From the NCBI RefSeq assembly GCF_019219825.1, contig NZ_JAHUXH010000013.1:62001-126000 (forward strand): DNA of 64,000 bases, read 5' to 3'. The position numbers were made by a program, and so were the translations under genes. Shown piece after piece: positions 51,459 to 60,596 of the stretch (its first letter is position 1; every line of letters starts with the position of its first letter). This DNA comes from Streptomyces sp. TRM70350. Lineage in GTDB: Bacteria > Actinomycetota > Actinomycetes > Streptomycetales > Streptomycetaceae. The notes below the pieces were generated by a model that saw only the letters and a list, made by a program, of their open reading frames with translations, ran no database searches and was not told where the DNA came from.

Positions 51459-51911
51459 ATGACAGGCGCGAAGACGGCGGTCGAGTGGCTGGCATCCGTC
51501 GCACCGGACCCCGAGGCCTGCCGCTGGGAATGGGAGCGCAACCCCCTGGGGGTCGCGCTGCTGCCCGCCGGCCTGGCCTGGGACGTACTGATCCTGCCGG
51601 GCGCGCTCGGCCATCGCACGCTGGACGTCCTCACCCGCATCCTCGACCGACCCGGCCCGGTGCTCGTCGACTTCGGGGACGCCCGGACGGGGTTCTTCGT
51701 ACCGCCGGGCACGGCGTCCCGCTGGGTCGGCACGGGCATCCGCACCGCCGGAGCAGGGGTCTGGATCGTCGTCCCCTACCCGGGCCGCTCCACCGGCAAG
51801 GTCCGCTGGCTGGTCCCACCGGACGGCTCGGGCACGCTGACGGACCCGACCCTGCTGGAACTGGCGATGCACGAGGCGGCGGCAGGTCTGGCGACGCAGG
51901 AGGGGGACTGA
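51459..51911 (+). CDS. Conserved protein, primase/polymerase N-terminal-like
   Basis: 150 aa from ATG 51459 (MTGAKTAVEWLASVAPDPEA). The pattern ACRWEWERNPLGVALLPAG then WDVLILPGALG and LVDFGDARTGFFVPPGT is typical of a small Streptomyces family sometimes labelled bifunctional DNA primase/polymerase N-terminal-like. Only the N-terminal-type fold is present and no catalytic motif can be identified, so a polymerase role is not supported. The RBS lies inside the hairpin described separately. Confidence 0.6.
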   Translation: MTGAKTAVEWLASVAPDPEACRWEWERNPLGVALLPAGLAWDVLILPGALGHRTLDVLTRILDRPGPVLVDFGDARTGFFVPPGTASRWVGTGIRTAGAGVWIVVPYPGRSTGKVRWLVPPDGSGTLTDPTLLELAMHEAAAGLATQEGD

Positions 51912-51950
51912 GCGCTCCGCTGGAAGTGCCGCAGACGATCGACGGCATGG

Positions 51951-52409
51951 GTGATCGTGAACCTGATCTCGGCGCTGAAGACCCTCAAGGCGCGGTACGG
52001 CGACGACTTCGTGCTGACCATGGCGCCGGAGACCTTCTTCGTCCAGCTCGGCCACCAGTACTACGGCACCGGCACGTGGGGCGGCCAGGACCCGAGGGCG
52101 GGCGCGTACCTCCCGGTGATCCACGCGATGCGCGACGACCTCACCCTGCTGCACGTCCAGGACTACAGCTCGGGCCCGGTCATGGGTCTCGACAGCCAGT
52201 ACCACTCCATGGGCGGCGCCGACTTCCACCACGTCCCCCCGGCCGAGGTCGTGAAGACCCTCCACTGCCTGACCAAGAAGACCAACTGCGGCTCGTACGC
52301 CACCCACGGCACCTGGCCCGCCCTGCGCGGCCTGATGACGTGGTCGATCAACTGGGACCGGTACGCGAACTGGGAGTTCCAGCGAACGTTCGACGGCTGC
52401 TTCGGCTGA
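51951..52409 (+). pseudogene. C-terminal fragment of a GH18 chitinase
   Basis: Open frame from GTG 51951 reading VNLISALKTLKARYGDDFVL, TMAPETFFVQLGHQYYG and LMTWSINWDRYANWEFQRTF, which are the later beta-strands and end of a bacterial GH18 chitinase barrel. The N-terminal signal peptide, any carbohydrate-binding module and the catalytic DxxDxDxE are absent. The upstream 40 bases include QTIDGM in another frame. It is not expected to be active. Its end overlaps the end of the convergent PAP2 gene. Confidence 0.85.
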
Positions 52410-53043
52410 CGTACAGCACGTAGCCGCTGATCATGACAGTGCAGAGGCACCAACTGGCCACGACGTCCAGGGGCCAGTGGTAGCCGCGCCGGACCAGCCC
52501 GAAGCCGACGCCCAGATTGAGGGCGAGGCAGACGGCGAGCAGCGCGCGGCGGACGTAGGGGCCGTTCAGCCGGGGGAGGAGGAGCAGGGTCGCGCATCCG
52601 TAGGCGACCGCGGCGGTCGCGGTGTGACCGGAGGGGTAGTAGCCGACGGCCGGGGGGACGACCGGGGTGCCGGGGCGGTCGGTCAGTTCCTTGAGCGGGA
52701 CGACGAGGACCGGTACGAGCGCCATGAGGACGACGGCGGCGGCCCCCGGCAGCCACCAGCGGTCCGTCCCCGCGCCCCGGGCCCGCCACGCGGTGTACCC
52801 GGTGACCAGGACGAGCAGGGGGACGGCGACCTGGACGTTGCCCAGATCGGCGAGGAGCTCGGAGAACCGGTCCGGCTGGACGAGCACACGGCTGAGCCGC
52901 TCGTCCAGCCGCACCAGCGGCCCGTCGGCGACGACCTGCCAGGTGATCAGTGCGAAGAGGACGGCGGGCAGCGCGAGCAACACAGGAAGCACGGGGAACA
53001 GCTTCGCAGGTGGGACGGCGGTGGTGTCACAGGTATGCACCAC
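52348..53043 (-). CDS. PAP2-family membrane phosphatase
   Basis: 231 aa from GTG 53043. About six helices. The PAP2 catalytic pattern is complete: KELTDRPGTP (KX6RP), YPSGHT and RRGYHWPLD (SRX5HX3D type). A family member could be an undecaprenyl-pyrophosphate or phosphatidate phosphatase. The frame is open to a TTG at 53085, but that start sits inside a hairpin (53071-53108), which favours the later start. The end overlaps the chitinase remnant by 62 bases. Confidence 0.88.
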   Translation of the reverse strand: MVHTCDTTAVPPAKLFPVLPVLLALPAVLFALITWQVVADGPLVRLDERLSRVLVQPDRFSELLADLGNVQVAVPLLVLVTGYTAWRARGAGTDRWWLPGAAAVVLMALVPVLVVPLKELTDRPGTPVVPPAVGYYPSGHTATAAVAYGCATLLLLPRLNGPYVRRALLAVCLALNLGVGFGLVRRGYHWPLDVVASWCLCTVMISGYVLYVSRSSRRTFAGTPSSRTGPS

Positions 53044-53070
53044 TGGCGCCGCAAGGCACCCGAACAGGCC

Positions 53071-53108
53071 GAAAGGCCGGCGCAAGGGGGGGTGTGCGCC
53101 GGCCTTTC
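53071..53108. terminator. Hairpin between gabT and the PAP2 gene
   Basis: Perfect 14-bp arms gaaaggccggcgca (53071-53084) and tgcgccggcctttc (53095-53108), loop of 10. Minus-strand transcription from gabT would meet it 340 bases after the gabT stop and just before the PAP2 gene. Confidence 0.75.
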
Positions 53109-53449
53109 AGGGGCGTACCGCTCCCAGCGGCCGTCCTGACCGGAACGTCGCGCGCCCCGGGGGGTCTGGGGCGAGCGACCGTCCGATCGGTGAGGAGACC
53201 CGGGGCCGAGGGCCCCGGTGGTGTGCGCGAGGCACGACCAGGTCGAAGCTGGGGAGGCCCCGGCCTGATGTCACCCACAGTTCCCTGCGGGCGGGGTGTC
53301 TCTCATCTGCGTCAGAACCTACGGCAGGCGCCGCGGGTGCGACAGGCGGAATCCCGACCCGCCATCCACCTCCCACACGTTCTTCACACGCCCTGACGTG
53401 GGGCGCGGGATGAACAGGCCGGTGCTCAGATGGGCGCTCGGACGCGCGC
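53109..53449. other. Intergenic region with no recognised feature
   Basis: 341 bases between the hairpin and the gabT stop. No frame with plausible protein content was seen, and no repeat or tRNA. Confidence 0.5.
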
Positions 53450-54784
53450 TCAGATGCGTGCGAACGCCTGCTCGATGATGTCGAGGCCCTCGTTCAGCAG
53501 GTCCTCGCCGATGACCAGCGGCGGCAGGAAGCGCAGCACGTTGCCGTAGGTGCCACAGGTCAGGACCAGCAGGCCCTCGGCGTGGCAGGCCTTGGCGAGC
53601 GCGGCGGTGGCCTCCGGGTTGGGCTCCTTGGTGGCGCGGTCCTTCACCAGCTCGATGGCGATCATGGCGCCACGGCCCCGCACGTCGCCGATGATGTCGA
53701 ACTTCTCGGCCATGGCGGTGAGGCGGGACTTCATGACCGCCTCGATGTTCTTCGCCCTGGCGTTGAGGTCCAGTTCCTTCATCGTCTCGATGGCGCCGAG
53801 CGCACCGGCGCAGGCGACCGGGTTGCCGCCGTAGGTGCCGCCCAGGCCACCGGCGTGCGCGGCGTCCATGATCTCGGCGCGACCCGTCACGGCGGCCAGC
53901 GGCAGACCGCCCGCGATGCCCTTGGCGGTGGTGATCAGGTCCGGGACGATGCCCTCGTCCTCGCAGGCGAACCACTGGCCGGTGCGGCAGAAGCCGGACT
54001 GGATCTCGTCGGCGACGAACACGATGCCGTTGTCGTTCGCGAACTTCACGATCGCGGGCAGGAAGCCCTTGGCCGGCTCGATGAAGCCGCCCTCACCGAG
54101 CACCGGCTCGATGACGATCGCGGCGATGTTGTCGGCGCCGACCTGCTTGGACATCTGGTCGATGGCCTGCTGGGCGGCCTCCGGGCCCGCGTTCTCCGGG
54201 CCGGTCGGCCAGCGGTAGCCGTACGCCACCGGCACCCGGTAGACCTCGGGCGCGAACGGGCCGAAGCCGTGCTTGTACGGCATGTTCTTGGCGGTCAGCG
54301 CCATGGTGAGGTTCGTACGGCCGTGGTAGCCGTGGTCGAAGACCACGACGGCCTGCCGCTTGGTGTACGCACGGGCGATCTTGACGGCGTTCTCGACGGC
54401 CTCGGCGCCGGAGTTGAACAGCGCGGACTTCTTGGCGTGGTCACCCGGCGTCAGCTCGGCCAGCGCCTCGGCGACCTCGACGTACCCCTCGTACGGCGTG
54501 ACCATGAAGCAGGTGTGCGTGAAGTCGGTGAGCTGGGCGCTCGCCCGGCGTACGACGGCCTCGGCGGACGCGCCGACGGACGTCACGGCGATACCCGAAC
54601 CGAAGTCGATCAGCCGGTTGCCGTCGACGTCCTCGATGATTCCGCCGCCCGCGCGCGCGGTGAACACCGGCAGCACGGAGCCCACGCCCTGGGCGACCGC
54701 GGCGGTGCGACGGGCCTGCAGCTGAAGCGACTTCGGGCCGGGGATGGCGGTGACGACGCGGCGCTCCTGCGGGATTGCGGTCAT
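53450..54784 (-). CDS. gabT: 4-aminobutyrate aminotransferase
   Basis: 444 aa from ATG 54784 with a ggag site. Class III PLP aminotransferase: ALFNSGAEAVENAVKIAR, VVFDHGYHGRTNLTMALT, IEPVLGEGGFIEP, FVADEIQSGFCRTG and the PLP Lys in TTAKGIAGGLPL. The sequence is typical of GabT, which converts GABA and 2-oxoglutarate to succinic semialdehyde and glutamate. Its place in the same island as the aldehyde dehydrogenases gives a full GABA route. It is divergent from the ATPase gene at 55034. Confidence 0.9.
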   Translation of the reverse strand: MTAIPQERRVVTAIPGPKSLQLQARRTAAVAQGVGSVLPVFTARAGGGIIEDVDGNRLIDFGSGIAVTSVGASAEAVVRRASAQLTDFTHTCFMVTPYEGYVEVAEALAELTPGDHAKKSALFNSGAEAVENAVKIARAYTKRQAVVVFDHGYHGRTNLTMALTAKNMPYKHGFGPFAPEVYRVPVAYGYRWPTGPENAGPEAAQQAIDQMSKQVGADNIAAIVIEPVLGEGGFIEPAKGFLPAIVKFANDNGIVFVADEIQSGFCRTGQWFACEDEGIVPDLITTAKGIAGGLPLAAVTGRAEIMDAAHAGGLGGTYGGNPVACAGALGAIETMKELDLNARAKNIEAVMKSRLTAMAEKFDIIGDVRGRGAMIAIELVKDRATKEPNPEATAALAKACHAEGLLVLTCGTYGNVLRFLPPLVIGEDLLNEGLDIIEQAFARI

Positions 54785-55033
54785 GAGGGGCTCCCTGATG
54801 ATCTTGCGGACCGGCCATTCCGGATGAACCGAACATTCCGGGTGGGGGTTTTCGGACGCTTGCCTTGTTTCTTCGCAGGCTAGGGCCGGGGATGGGGTGT
54901 GGGCATGCTCCATGTGGGCGTTGTCGCCGGAACGGGTTGTCCGTGGTGGACATAGCGTGGTGGGGACCCGTCGGCGCGGCCCCGGCGCGCAATCGCCGAA
55001 CTGCCCTTGCGAGGGCGTTAGATTGGCTCGCTG

Positions 55034-57190
55034 ATGGTGGACGGAGCGGCTGGTCAGGGGGCAAGGGCGATGGACAGCGACGGGACGCAGGACGCGCGGC
55101 GCGCACAGGCCAACCCCGTGCCGCGACCGGCCGGGCCGCCGGAACCCCCCGCTGTGCCGCCGCGGCCCTCGGTGCCGCCCCGGCCGGACGGCTCCGCCTT
55201 CCTCACCTGGCTGCGCACGCCCCGGCCGGAGGCGGCGCCCGGGGTGTGGCGGTTCGGGTACCGGCCGCGGCCCGACGAGGAGCCGGAGGTGATTCCCGGG
55301 CGTCAGCTGATCAGCGGGGCTCTGATCGCCTTCCTGGTCGGCTGGTTGATCTGGTCGCTGCTGCAGAACGGCTACCTCGGCACCTGGTGGTGGATTCCGT
55401 TCGACCTGATCGTCCCCGACTCCTGGCGCGGCGGCGACAGCCGGATCGGCCAGGTCGGCAATGTCGTCGTCTACCAGGGCTACCAGGTGCTCGTCGCCCT
55501 GGCCATCATGGTCGCGGCGGGCCGTCTCGGCCGCTGGGGCGAGGTCTGGCGCCGCTTCGTGGCCCCCCGCTTCCGGCGCCCGCGGCCCCGGCAGACGGCC
55601 CCCGCCCCCGCGGACGACCCCGCCGCGTGGAACCAGCTCCGCGCCGCCGGTGCGGTGGAGGCCGCCGAGCGGCTGGCGCGTGACGCGCGGGCCGGGCTCA
55701 TGCGGGACGTGGACCACGCGCGCATCGCGCGGGCCTGGCAGGGCGTGCGCAGCGGGCGGCACAGCCTCGCCTCGTTCACCTCGGCCGTGCTGAAGGACGG
55801 CGCCGCCGCCTGCCTGCACCCCTCCGGCGAACGCGACCTGCCCGCCCGGCTCGCCCGGCACGACCTGGTCACCGGCCAGGTCCGGCTCGGCACCACCGCC
55901 GACGACGCCCGCAACCCCTACGCCTACCGCGGCACCGGCCTCGCCCTCGGCCCCGACCTGCTCGGCACCTCACTCCTCGCCGTCGGCCCGGCCGGCTCCG
56001 GCAAGACCGGCACCGTCGTCCGCCCGCTCGCCGAGTCGCTCTGCCTGCAGGCGCTCGCCGGACGCGCCGCCGTCGTGGTCGTCGGAGCGGCGGGGGCCAT
56101 GCTCGGCCCGGCCGACGCCTACGACGTCGTCGTACGCATCGGCAACCCGGAGTCCGTCCACGACCTCGACCTGTACGGCGGCACCACCGACCCCGACGAG
56201 GTCGCCGCCATCCTGGCCGAGGCGCTGGTCGGGGACCTCGCCGACCCGCACCCGGGCAGTGACAGCCGCCGCTCCACCACGGTGCTGGCCCAGCTCCTCG
56301 GCCCGTTTCGCGCGGTCCACGGCCGCTTCCCCTCCGTACCGGAACTGCGCGGGCTCCTCGACGGCGCGCCCGGCCCGATGGGTGAGCTGCGTACGGCGCT
56401 GCAGCAGGCCGGGCAGGACTCCCTGCTGCGTGAACTCGACGCCCGCGAGCGGCAGACGGGCCGGCCGGGAGACGTGAGCGGCGTGCTCGCCGACCGGGTG
56501 GCGCTGCTGGACCGTCCCGCCTTCGCTGGGTTCTTCGACACGTCCGGACAGTCCCGGCCGTTCTCCCTGAAGGCCCTCGACCACCCGGTGCGGGTCCGCA
56601 TCGACCTGCCCGAACGCGGGCACGCCGACGCCTCGCGGATGCTGGCGCGGCTGGTGCTGGCGCAGTTCACGGCGAGCGTGGCGGTACGGGAGGACCGCTC
56701 GCTGTTCGCCTGCCTGATCCTGGACGACGCGACCGGCGTCGTGACGCCGGAGGCCGTCCGGGGCATCCAGCGGCTGCGGTCGGCGCACGCCGGGGCCGTA
56801 CTGACCCTGCGCACCCTGGACGACGTACCGCGCCCGCTGCGTGGCCCCCTGCTCGGGGCCACCGGATGCAGGGTCGCGCTGTCCGGGCTCACCCCGTGGG
56901 ACGGGCAGGACTTCGCCGAGGTGTGGGGCAAGGAGTGGACCGAGGCCCGGGACGTCACCGACCGGCAGATCATCGCCGAGACCCCGGCGGGCAAGGCCGT
57001 GCACATGCTGCGCCGGGTGATCACCGGGAAGGCGCCGACCGCCCGGGCGGTCACCGTGCGGCAGGTCGAGCGGGAGCGGTGGTCCGCGTCCGAGCTGGCG
57101 CACGCGGTGCCGCCCGGGCATGCCGTGCTGTCGCTGACGAACGTGAAGGGTGAGCACGCGCCGCCGCTGCTGGTGGATCTGCGCGACTGA
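55034..57190 (+). CDS. TraD/FtsK-like membrane ATPase
   Basis: 718 aa from ATG 55034 (ATG 55070 is an alternative). A Pro-rich N-terminus is followed by a membrane helix (LISGALIAFLVGWLIWSLLQ) and a second (GYQVLVALAIMVAAGRL). The ATPase domain has Walker A GPAGSGKTGT at about residues 318-327 and a Walker B-like FACLILDDATG. The architecture matches TraD/VirD4-type coupling ATPases of actinobacteria. No relaxase or other transfer gene is near, so this is probably a chromosomal member of unknown role, possibly DNA or protein translocation. Confidence 0.7.
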   Translation: MVDGAAGQGARAMDSDGTQDARRAQANPVPRPAGPPEPPAVPPRPSVPPRPDGSAFLTWLRTPRPEAAPGVWRFGYRPRPDEEPEVIPGRQLISGALIAFLVGWLIWSLLQNGYLGTWWWIPFDLIVPDSWRGGDSRIGQVGNVVVYQGYQVLVALAIMVAAGRLGRWGEVWRRFVAPRFRRPRPRQTAPAPADDPAAWNQLRAAGAVEAAERLARDARAGLMRDVDHARIARAWQGVRSGRHSLASFTSAVLKDGAAACLHPSGERDLPARLARHDLVTGQVRLGTTADDARNPYAYRGTGLALGPDLLGTSLLAVGPAGSGKTGTVVRPLAESLCLQALAGRAAVVVVGAAGAMLGPADAYDVVVRIGNPESVHDLDLYGGTTDPDEVAAILAEALVGDLADPHPGSDSRRSTTVLAQLLGPFRAVHGRFPSVPELRGLLDGAPGPMGELRTALQQAGQDSLLRELDARERQTGRPGDVSGVLADRVALLDRPAFAGFFDTSGQSRPFSLKALDHPVRVRIDLPERGHADASRMLARLVLAQFTASVAVREDRSLFACLILDDATGVVTPEAVRGIQRLRSAHAGAVLTLRTLDDVPRPLRGPLLGATGCRVALSGLTPWDGQDFAEVWGKEWTEARDVTDRQIIAETPAGKAVHMLRRVITGKAPTARAVTVRQVERERWSASELAHAVPPGHAVLSLTNVKGEHAPPLLVDLRD

Positions 57191-57300
57191 CGATTTCGGG
57201 GTGCCGGGACCGTACGGTGCGGCAGAATCGACACAGGTCGTTCATACGTGGCGGCCAAAAGATCACCACGATCAGCCCACCCCCGCAGACTGAAGGCCCG

Positions 57301-58869
57301 ATGCCCCCCACGCTCGCCTCACTCGTCCACCACTCCACGCTGAAACTCACCGTGCGGGCGGGCGAGGACCGCTTGGACGTGCCCGTGCGCTGGGCACATG
57401 TCAGCGAGCTCGCCGACCCCGTGCCGTACATGGAGGGCGGGGAACTGCTGCTGATCACCGCGCTGAAGCTGGACGCGGAGGATCCCCAGACCATGCGGCG
57501 CTATGTGAAGCGGCTGGTCGGGGCGGGTGTCGTCGGGCTGGGCTTCGCGGTCGGGGTGAACTACGACGAGATCCCCGAGGCGCTCGTCGACGCGGCCGAG
57601 GAGGAGGGCCTGCCGCTGCTGGAGGTCCCCCGCCGCACCCCGTTCCTCGCCATCACCAAGGCCGTGTCGGCCGCCATCGCCGCCGACCAGTACCGGGCGG
57701 TGACGGCGGGCTTCGCGGCGCAGCGGGAACTGACCAAGCAGGCGCTGAGCGAGGGCCCCGAGGGGCTGCTCGCCGTGCTCGCCGCGCAGGTCGACGGATG
57801 GGCGGCGCTCTACGACGCCTCGGGCGCCGTCGTGGCCGCCGCACCGGAGTGGGCCGGCCGCCGGGCCGCGCGGCTCACGGCGGACGTGGAGCGGCTGCGG
57901 GACCGGCCGGCCCCGGCCAGCTCGGTGGTCGGTGGCCCCGAGCACGAGGACCGCGTCGAACTGCACACCATCGGCACCGGCCGCCGCCCCCGCGGCGCCC
58001 TCGCCGTCGGCACGGCGGCCGCCCTCGGCACCGCCGAGCGGTACGCCCTCCACTCGGCCATCGCCCTGCTCACCCTGACCACCGAACGCTCCCGCTCCCT
58101 GCAGGCCGCCGAGCAGCGGATCGGGGCCGCCGTGCTGCGGATGCTGCTCGCCGGTCAGCCGGACCACGCCCGCGCCGTCGCCGGTGATCTGTACGGCGAC
58201 CTCCTCGACGCGCCCTACCGGATCGTGCTCGCCGAGTGCGCCGCCGGGCACGCGGGCATCACCGAGGCGGTGGAGGCGGCCGCGGCCCGGTCGGGGGAGT
58301 CGGTGCTGGTCGTTCCCGAGGGGGAGGGGGAGCGGCTGGTGGTGCTGGCCGCGGACGGGGGCGCGGCGGTCGCGGCGTGCGGGGAGTACGCGGCGGGGCG
58401 GGAGGCCGCCCGGGCGGGACAGGAGCCGTCGGCGGGGGAGGAGGACGACCTGGTCATCGGCCTGTCGGCGCCGGCCGGGCCGATCGCGGCGGCCGCCGCG
58501 TACAAGCAGGCAGAGCAGGCGCTGTCGGTGGCCCGCCGCCGGGGCCGGGTGCTGGTCGAGCACGAGCGGCTGGCGGCGGGGTCGGTCCTGCCGCTGCTCG
58601 CCGACGACGCGGTCCGCGCCTTCGCGGACGGCCTGCTGCGCGCGCTGCACGAGCACGACGCCACCGGCCGGGGGGACCTGGTCGCCTCCCTGCGGGCCTG
58701 GCTGTCCCGGCACGGCCAGTGGGACGCGGCCGCCGCCGACCTCGGCGTCCACCGGCACACCCTGCGCTACCGGATGCGGCGCGTGGAGGAGATCCTCGGG
58801 CGGTCGCTGGACGATCCGGACGTGCGGATGGAGCTGTGGCTGGCCCTGAAGGCGACGTCGGCGGAGTAG
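57301..58869 (+). CDS. PucR-family transcriptional regulator
   Basis: 522 aa from ATG 57301 (MPPTLASLVHHSTLKLTVRA); the frame is open to 57217 without family similarity. The N-terminal PucR/purine-catabolism sensor domain has VPVRWAHVSELADPVPYMEG and ELLLITALKL. The C-terminal PucR HTH_30 domain reads LRAWLSRHGQWDAAAADLGV, then HRHTLRYRMRRVEEIL. Its position before an ALDH in the polyamine/GABA island suggests it controls that gene; GABA-type PucR regulators (GabR-like) exist in Streptomyces. The specific effector is not known. Confidence 0.88.
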   Translation: MPPTLASLVHHSTLKLTVRAGEDRLDVPVRWAHVSELADPVPYMEGGELLLITALKLDAEDPQTMRRYVKRLVGAGVVGLGFAVGVNYDEIPEALVDAAEEEGLPLLEVPRRTPFLAITKAVSAAIAADQYRAVTAGFAAQRELTKQALSEGPEGLLAVLAAQVDGWAALYDASGAVVAAAPEWAGRRAARLTADVERLRDRPAPASSVVGGPEHEDRVELHTIGTGRRPRGALAVGTAAALGTAERYALHSAIALLTLTTERSRSLQAAEQRIGAAVLRMLLAGQPDHARAVAGDLYGDLLDAPYRIVLAECAAGHAGITEAVEAAAARSGESVLVVPEGEGERLVVLAADGGAAVAACGEYAAGREAARAGQEPSAGEEDDLVIGLSAPAGPIAAAAAYKQAEQALSVARRRGRVLVEHERLAAGSVLPLLADDAVRAFADGLLRALHEHDATGRGDLVASLRAWLSRHGQWDAAAADLGVHRHTLRYRMRRVEEILGRSLDDPDVRMELWLALKATSAE

Positions 58870-59023
58870 GCGTCTCTTGTTGGCGCAGCGAGGAGGCCAA
58901 AGCGGTGCACCCCCGCCCTCCACTGCTACGAATCGGACAACCGCACTACCCGCCCCGCACCCCTACCGTGGACCGGGAACGCCGAACTTCAAGCACACCT
59001 CTACGCGGAAGGGGCCGGGACTC

Positions 59024-60469
59024 ATGACCCCCACCCACGCCTTCTGGCTCGCCGGCCGTCAGGCCACCGGCCAGGACACCTTCGACGTCACCTCCCCGTG
59101 GGACGGCCGGCTCGTCGGCAAGGTCAGCGTGCCCACCGACGCCCAGGTCGAGGAAGCCGTGGCCGCCGCGTACGCCGTACGGGACGCCTTCGCCGCGACT
59201 CCCGCCCATGTCCGCGCCGCCGCCCTCGACCACGTCAGCAGGCGACTGGTCGAGCGCACCGAGGAGATCGCCCAGCTGATCTCCGCCGAGAACGGCAAGC
59301 CGATCAAGTGGGCGCGCGGCGAGGTCGGCCGCGCGGTGTCCGTCTTCCGCTTCGCCGCCGAGGAGGCCCGCCGCTTCAACGGCGGCGAGGCCCAGCGCCT
59401 CGACACCGACGCCGGCGGCCAGGGCCGGCTCGCCCTGACCCGGCGCTTCCCGAAGGGCGTCGTCCTCGGCATCGCGCCCTTCAACTTCCCGCTCAACCTG
59501 TGCGCCCACAAGGTCGCCCCGGCCATCGCCGCCGGCGCGCCGATCATCCTCAAGCCCGCGCCCGCCACCCCGCTGTCCGGCCTGGTCATCGGTGACCTGC
59601 TCGCCGAGACGGACCTCCCGGCAGGCTCCTGGAGCATCCTCCCGGTCCCGAACGAGGCCATGCCCGCCCTCGTCCAGGACGAGCGCCTGCCGGTCATCTC
59701 CTTCACCGGTTCCGAGAAGGTCGGCTATGCGATCATGGACTCGGTGCCGCGCAAGCACTGCACGCTGGAGCTGGGCGGCAACGGCGCGGCCGTCGTCCTC
59801 GCCGACTACGCGAGCGACGAGGACCTTGACTGGGCGGCGAACCGCATCGCCACCTTCTCCAACTACCAGGGCGGCCAGTCCTGCATCTCGGTGCAGCGCG
59901 TGATCGCCGACGCGTCGCTGTACGACCGTCTCCTCCCGCGCATCGTCGCCGCCGTCGAGGCGCAGGTCACCGGCGACCCCTCCGACCCCACGACGGACGT
60001 CGGCCCGCTGGTCAGCGAGGACGCCGCCCAGCGCGTCGAGTCCTGGGTCGACGAGGCGGTCCAGGCGGGCGCCAAGCTGCTCACCGGCGGCAAGCGCGAC
60101 GGCGCCTCGTACGCGCCGACCGTCCTCACCGACGTACCGGCCGATGTCACGATCGCCTGCGAGGAGGTCTTCGGCCCGGTCCTGACGGTGCAGAAGGTGG
60201 ACGGCGAGGCCGAGGCCTTCGCCGCCGTCAACGACTCCAAGTACGGCCTCCAGGCGGGCGTCTTCACGCACGACGTCCAGGCCGCCTTCCGCGCGCACCG
60301 CGCCCTGGAGGTCGGCGGCGTGATCGTCGGCGACGTTCCCTCCTACCGCGCCGACCAGATGCCGTACGGCGGCGCCAAGCAGTCGGGCGTGGGCCGCGAG
60401 GGCGTCCGCTTCGCGATGGACGACTACACCTACGAGCGCGTCCTGGTCCTCACCGGCCTGGCGCTCTGA
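59024..60469 (+). CDS. Aldehyde dehydrogenase, probable succinate-semialdehyde dehydrogenase
   Basis: 481 aa from ATG 59024 (MTPTHAFWLAGRQATGQDTF). ALDH superfamily: catalytic Cys in YQGGQSCISVQRV, Glu in LELGGNGAAVV, and GGAKQSGVGREGVRFAMDDY near the end. It differs more from the two ALDHs at 35842 and 44154 than they do from each other, with FPKGVVLGIAPFNFPLN. Given gabT 4 kb away it may oxidise succinic semialdehyde. It is preceded by PucR. Confidence 0.8.
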   Translation: MTPTHAFWLAGRQATGQDTFDVTSPWDGRLVGKVSVPTDAQVEEAVAAAYAVRDAFAATPAHVRAAALDHVSRRLVERTEEIAQLISAENGKPIKWARGEVGRAVSVFRFAAEEARRFNGGEAQRLDTDAGGQGRLALTRRFPKGVVLGIAPFNFPLNLCAHKVAPAIAAGAPIILKPAPATPLSGLVIGDLLAETDLPAGSWSILPVPNEAMPALVQDERLPVISFTGSEKVGYAIMDSVPRKHCTLELGGNGAAVVLADYASDEDLDWAANRIATFSNYQGGQSCISVQRVIADASLYDRLLPRIVAAVEAQVTGDPSDPTTDVGPLVSEDAAQRVESWVDEAVQAGAKLLTGGKRDGASYAPTVLTDVPADVTIACEEVFGPVLTVQKVDGEAEAFAAVNDSKYGLQAGVFTHDVQAAFRAHRALEVGGVIVGDVPSYRADQMPYGGAKQSGVGREGVRFAMDDYTYERVLVLTGLAL

Positions 60470-60484
60470 CACCTCCCAAGGTCC

Positions 60485-60521
60485 AACGGCCGGAGCCCAC
60501 TGTGCGGGGGCTCCGGCCGTT
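60485..60521. terminator. Terminator hairpin after the ALDH at 59024
   Basis: Perfect 14-bp arms aacggccggagccc (60485-60498) and gggctccggccgtt (60508-60521), loop of 9, 16 bases after the stop. It is followed by tgtc, without a long U tract. Confidence 0.85.
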
Positions 60522-60596
60522 GTCGTATGTCTGCGCTCTCACCTGCGGCAACTGGCGCAGGCGATGGGCTCGCCGGTGCGGCCCCGAGAGCCGGGG

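Noticed and set aside
55034..57190. Integrated plasmid or conjugative element
   Set aside because: No integrase, relaxase, att repeats or flanking tRNA seen; genes on both sides are ordinary metabolic genes.
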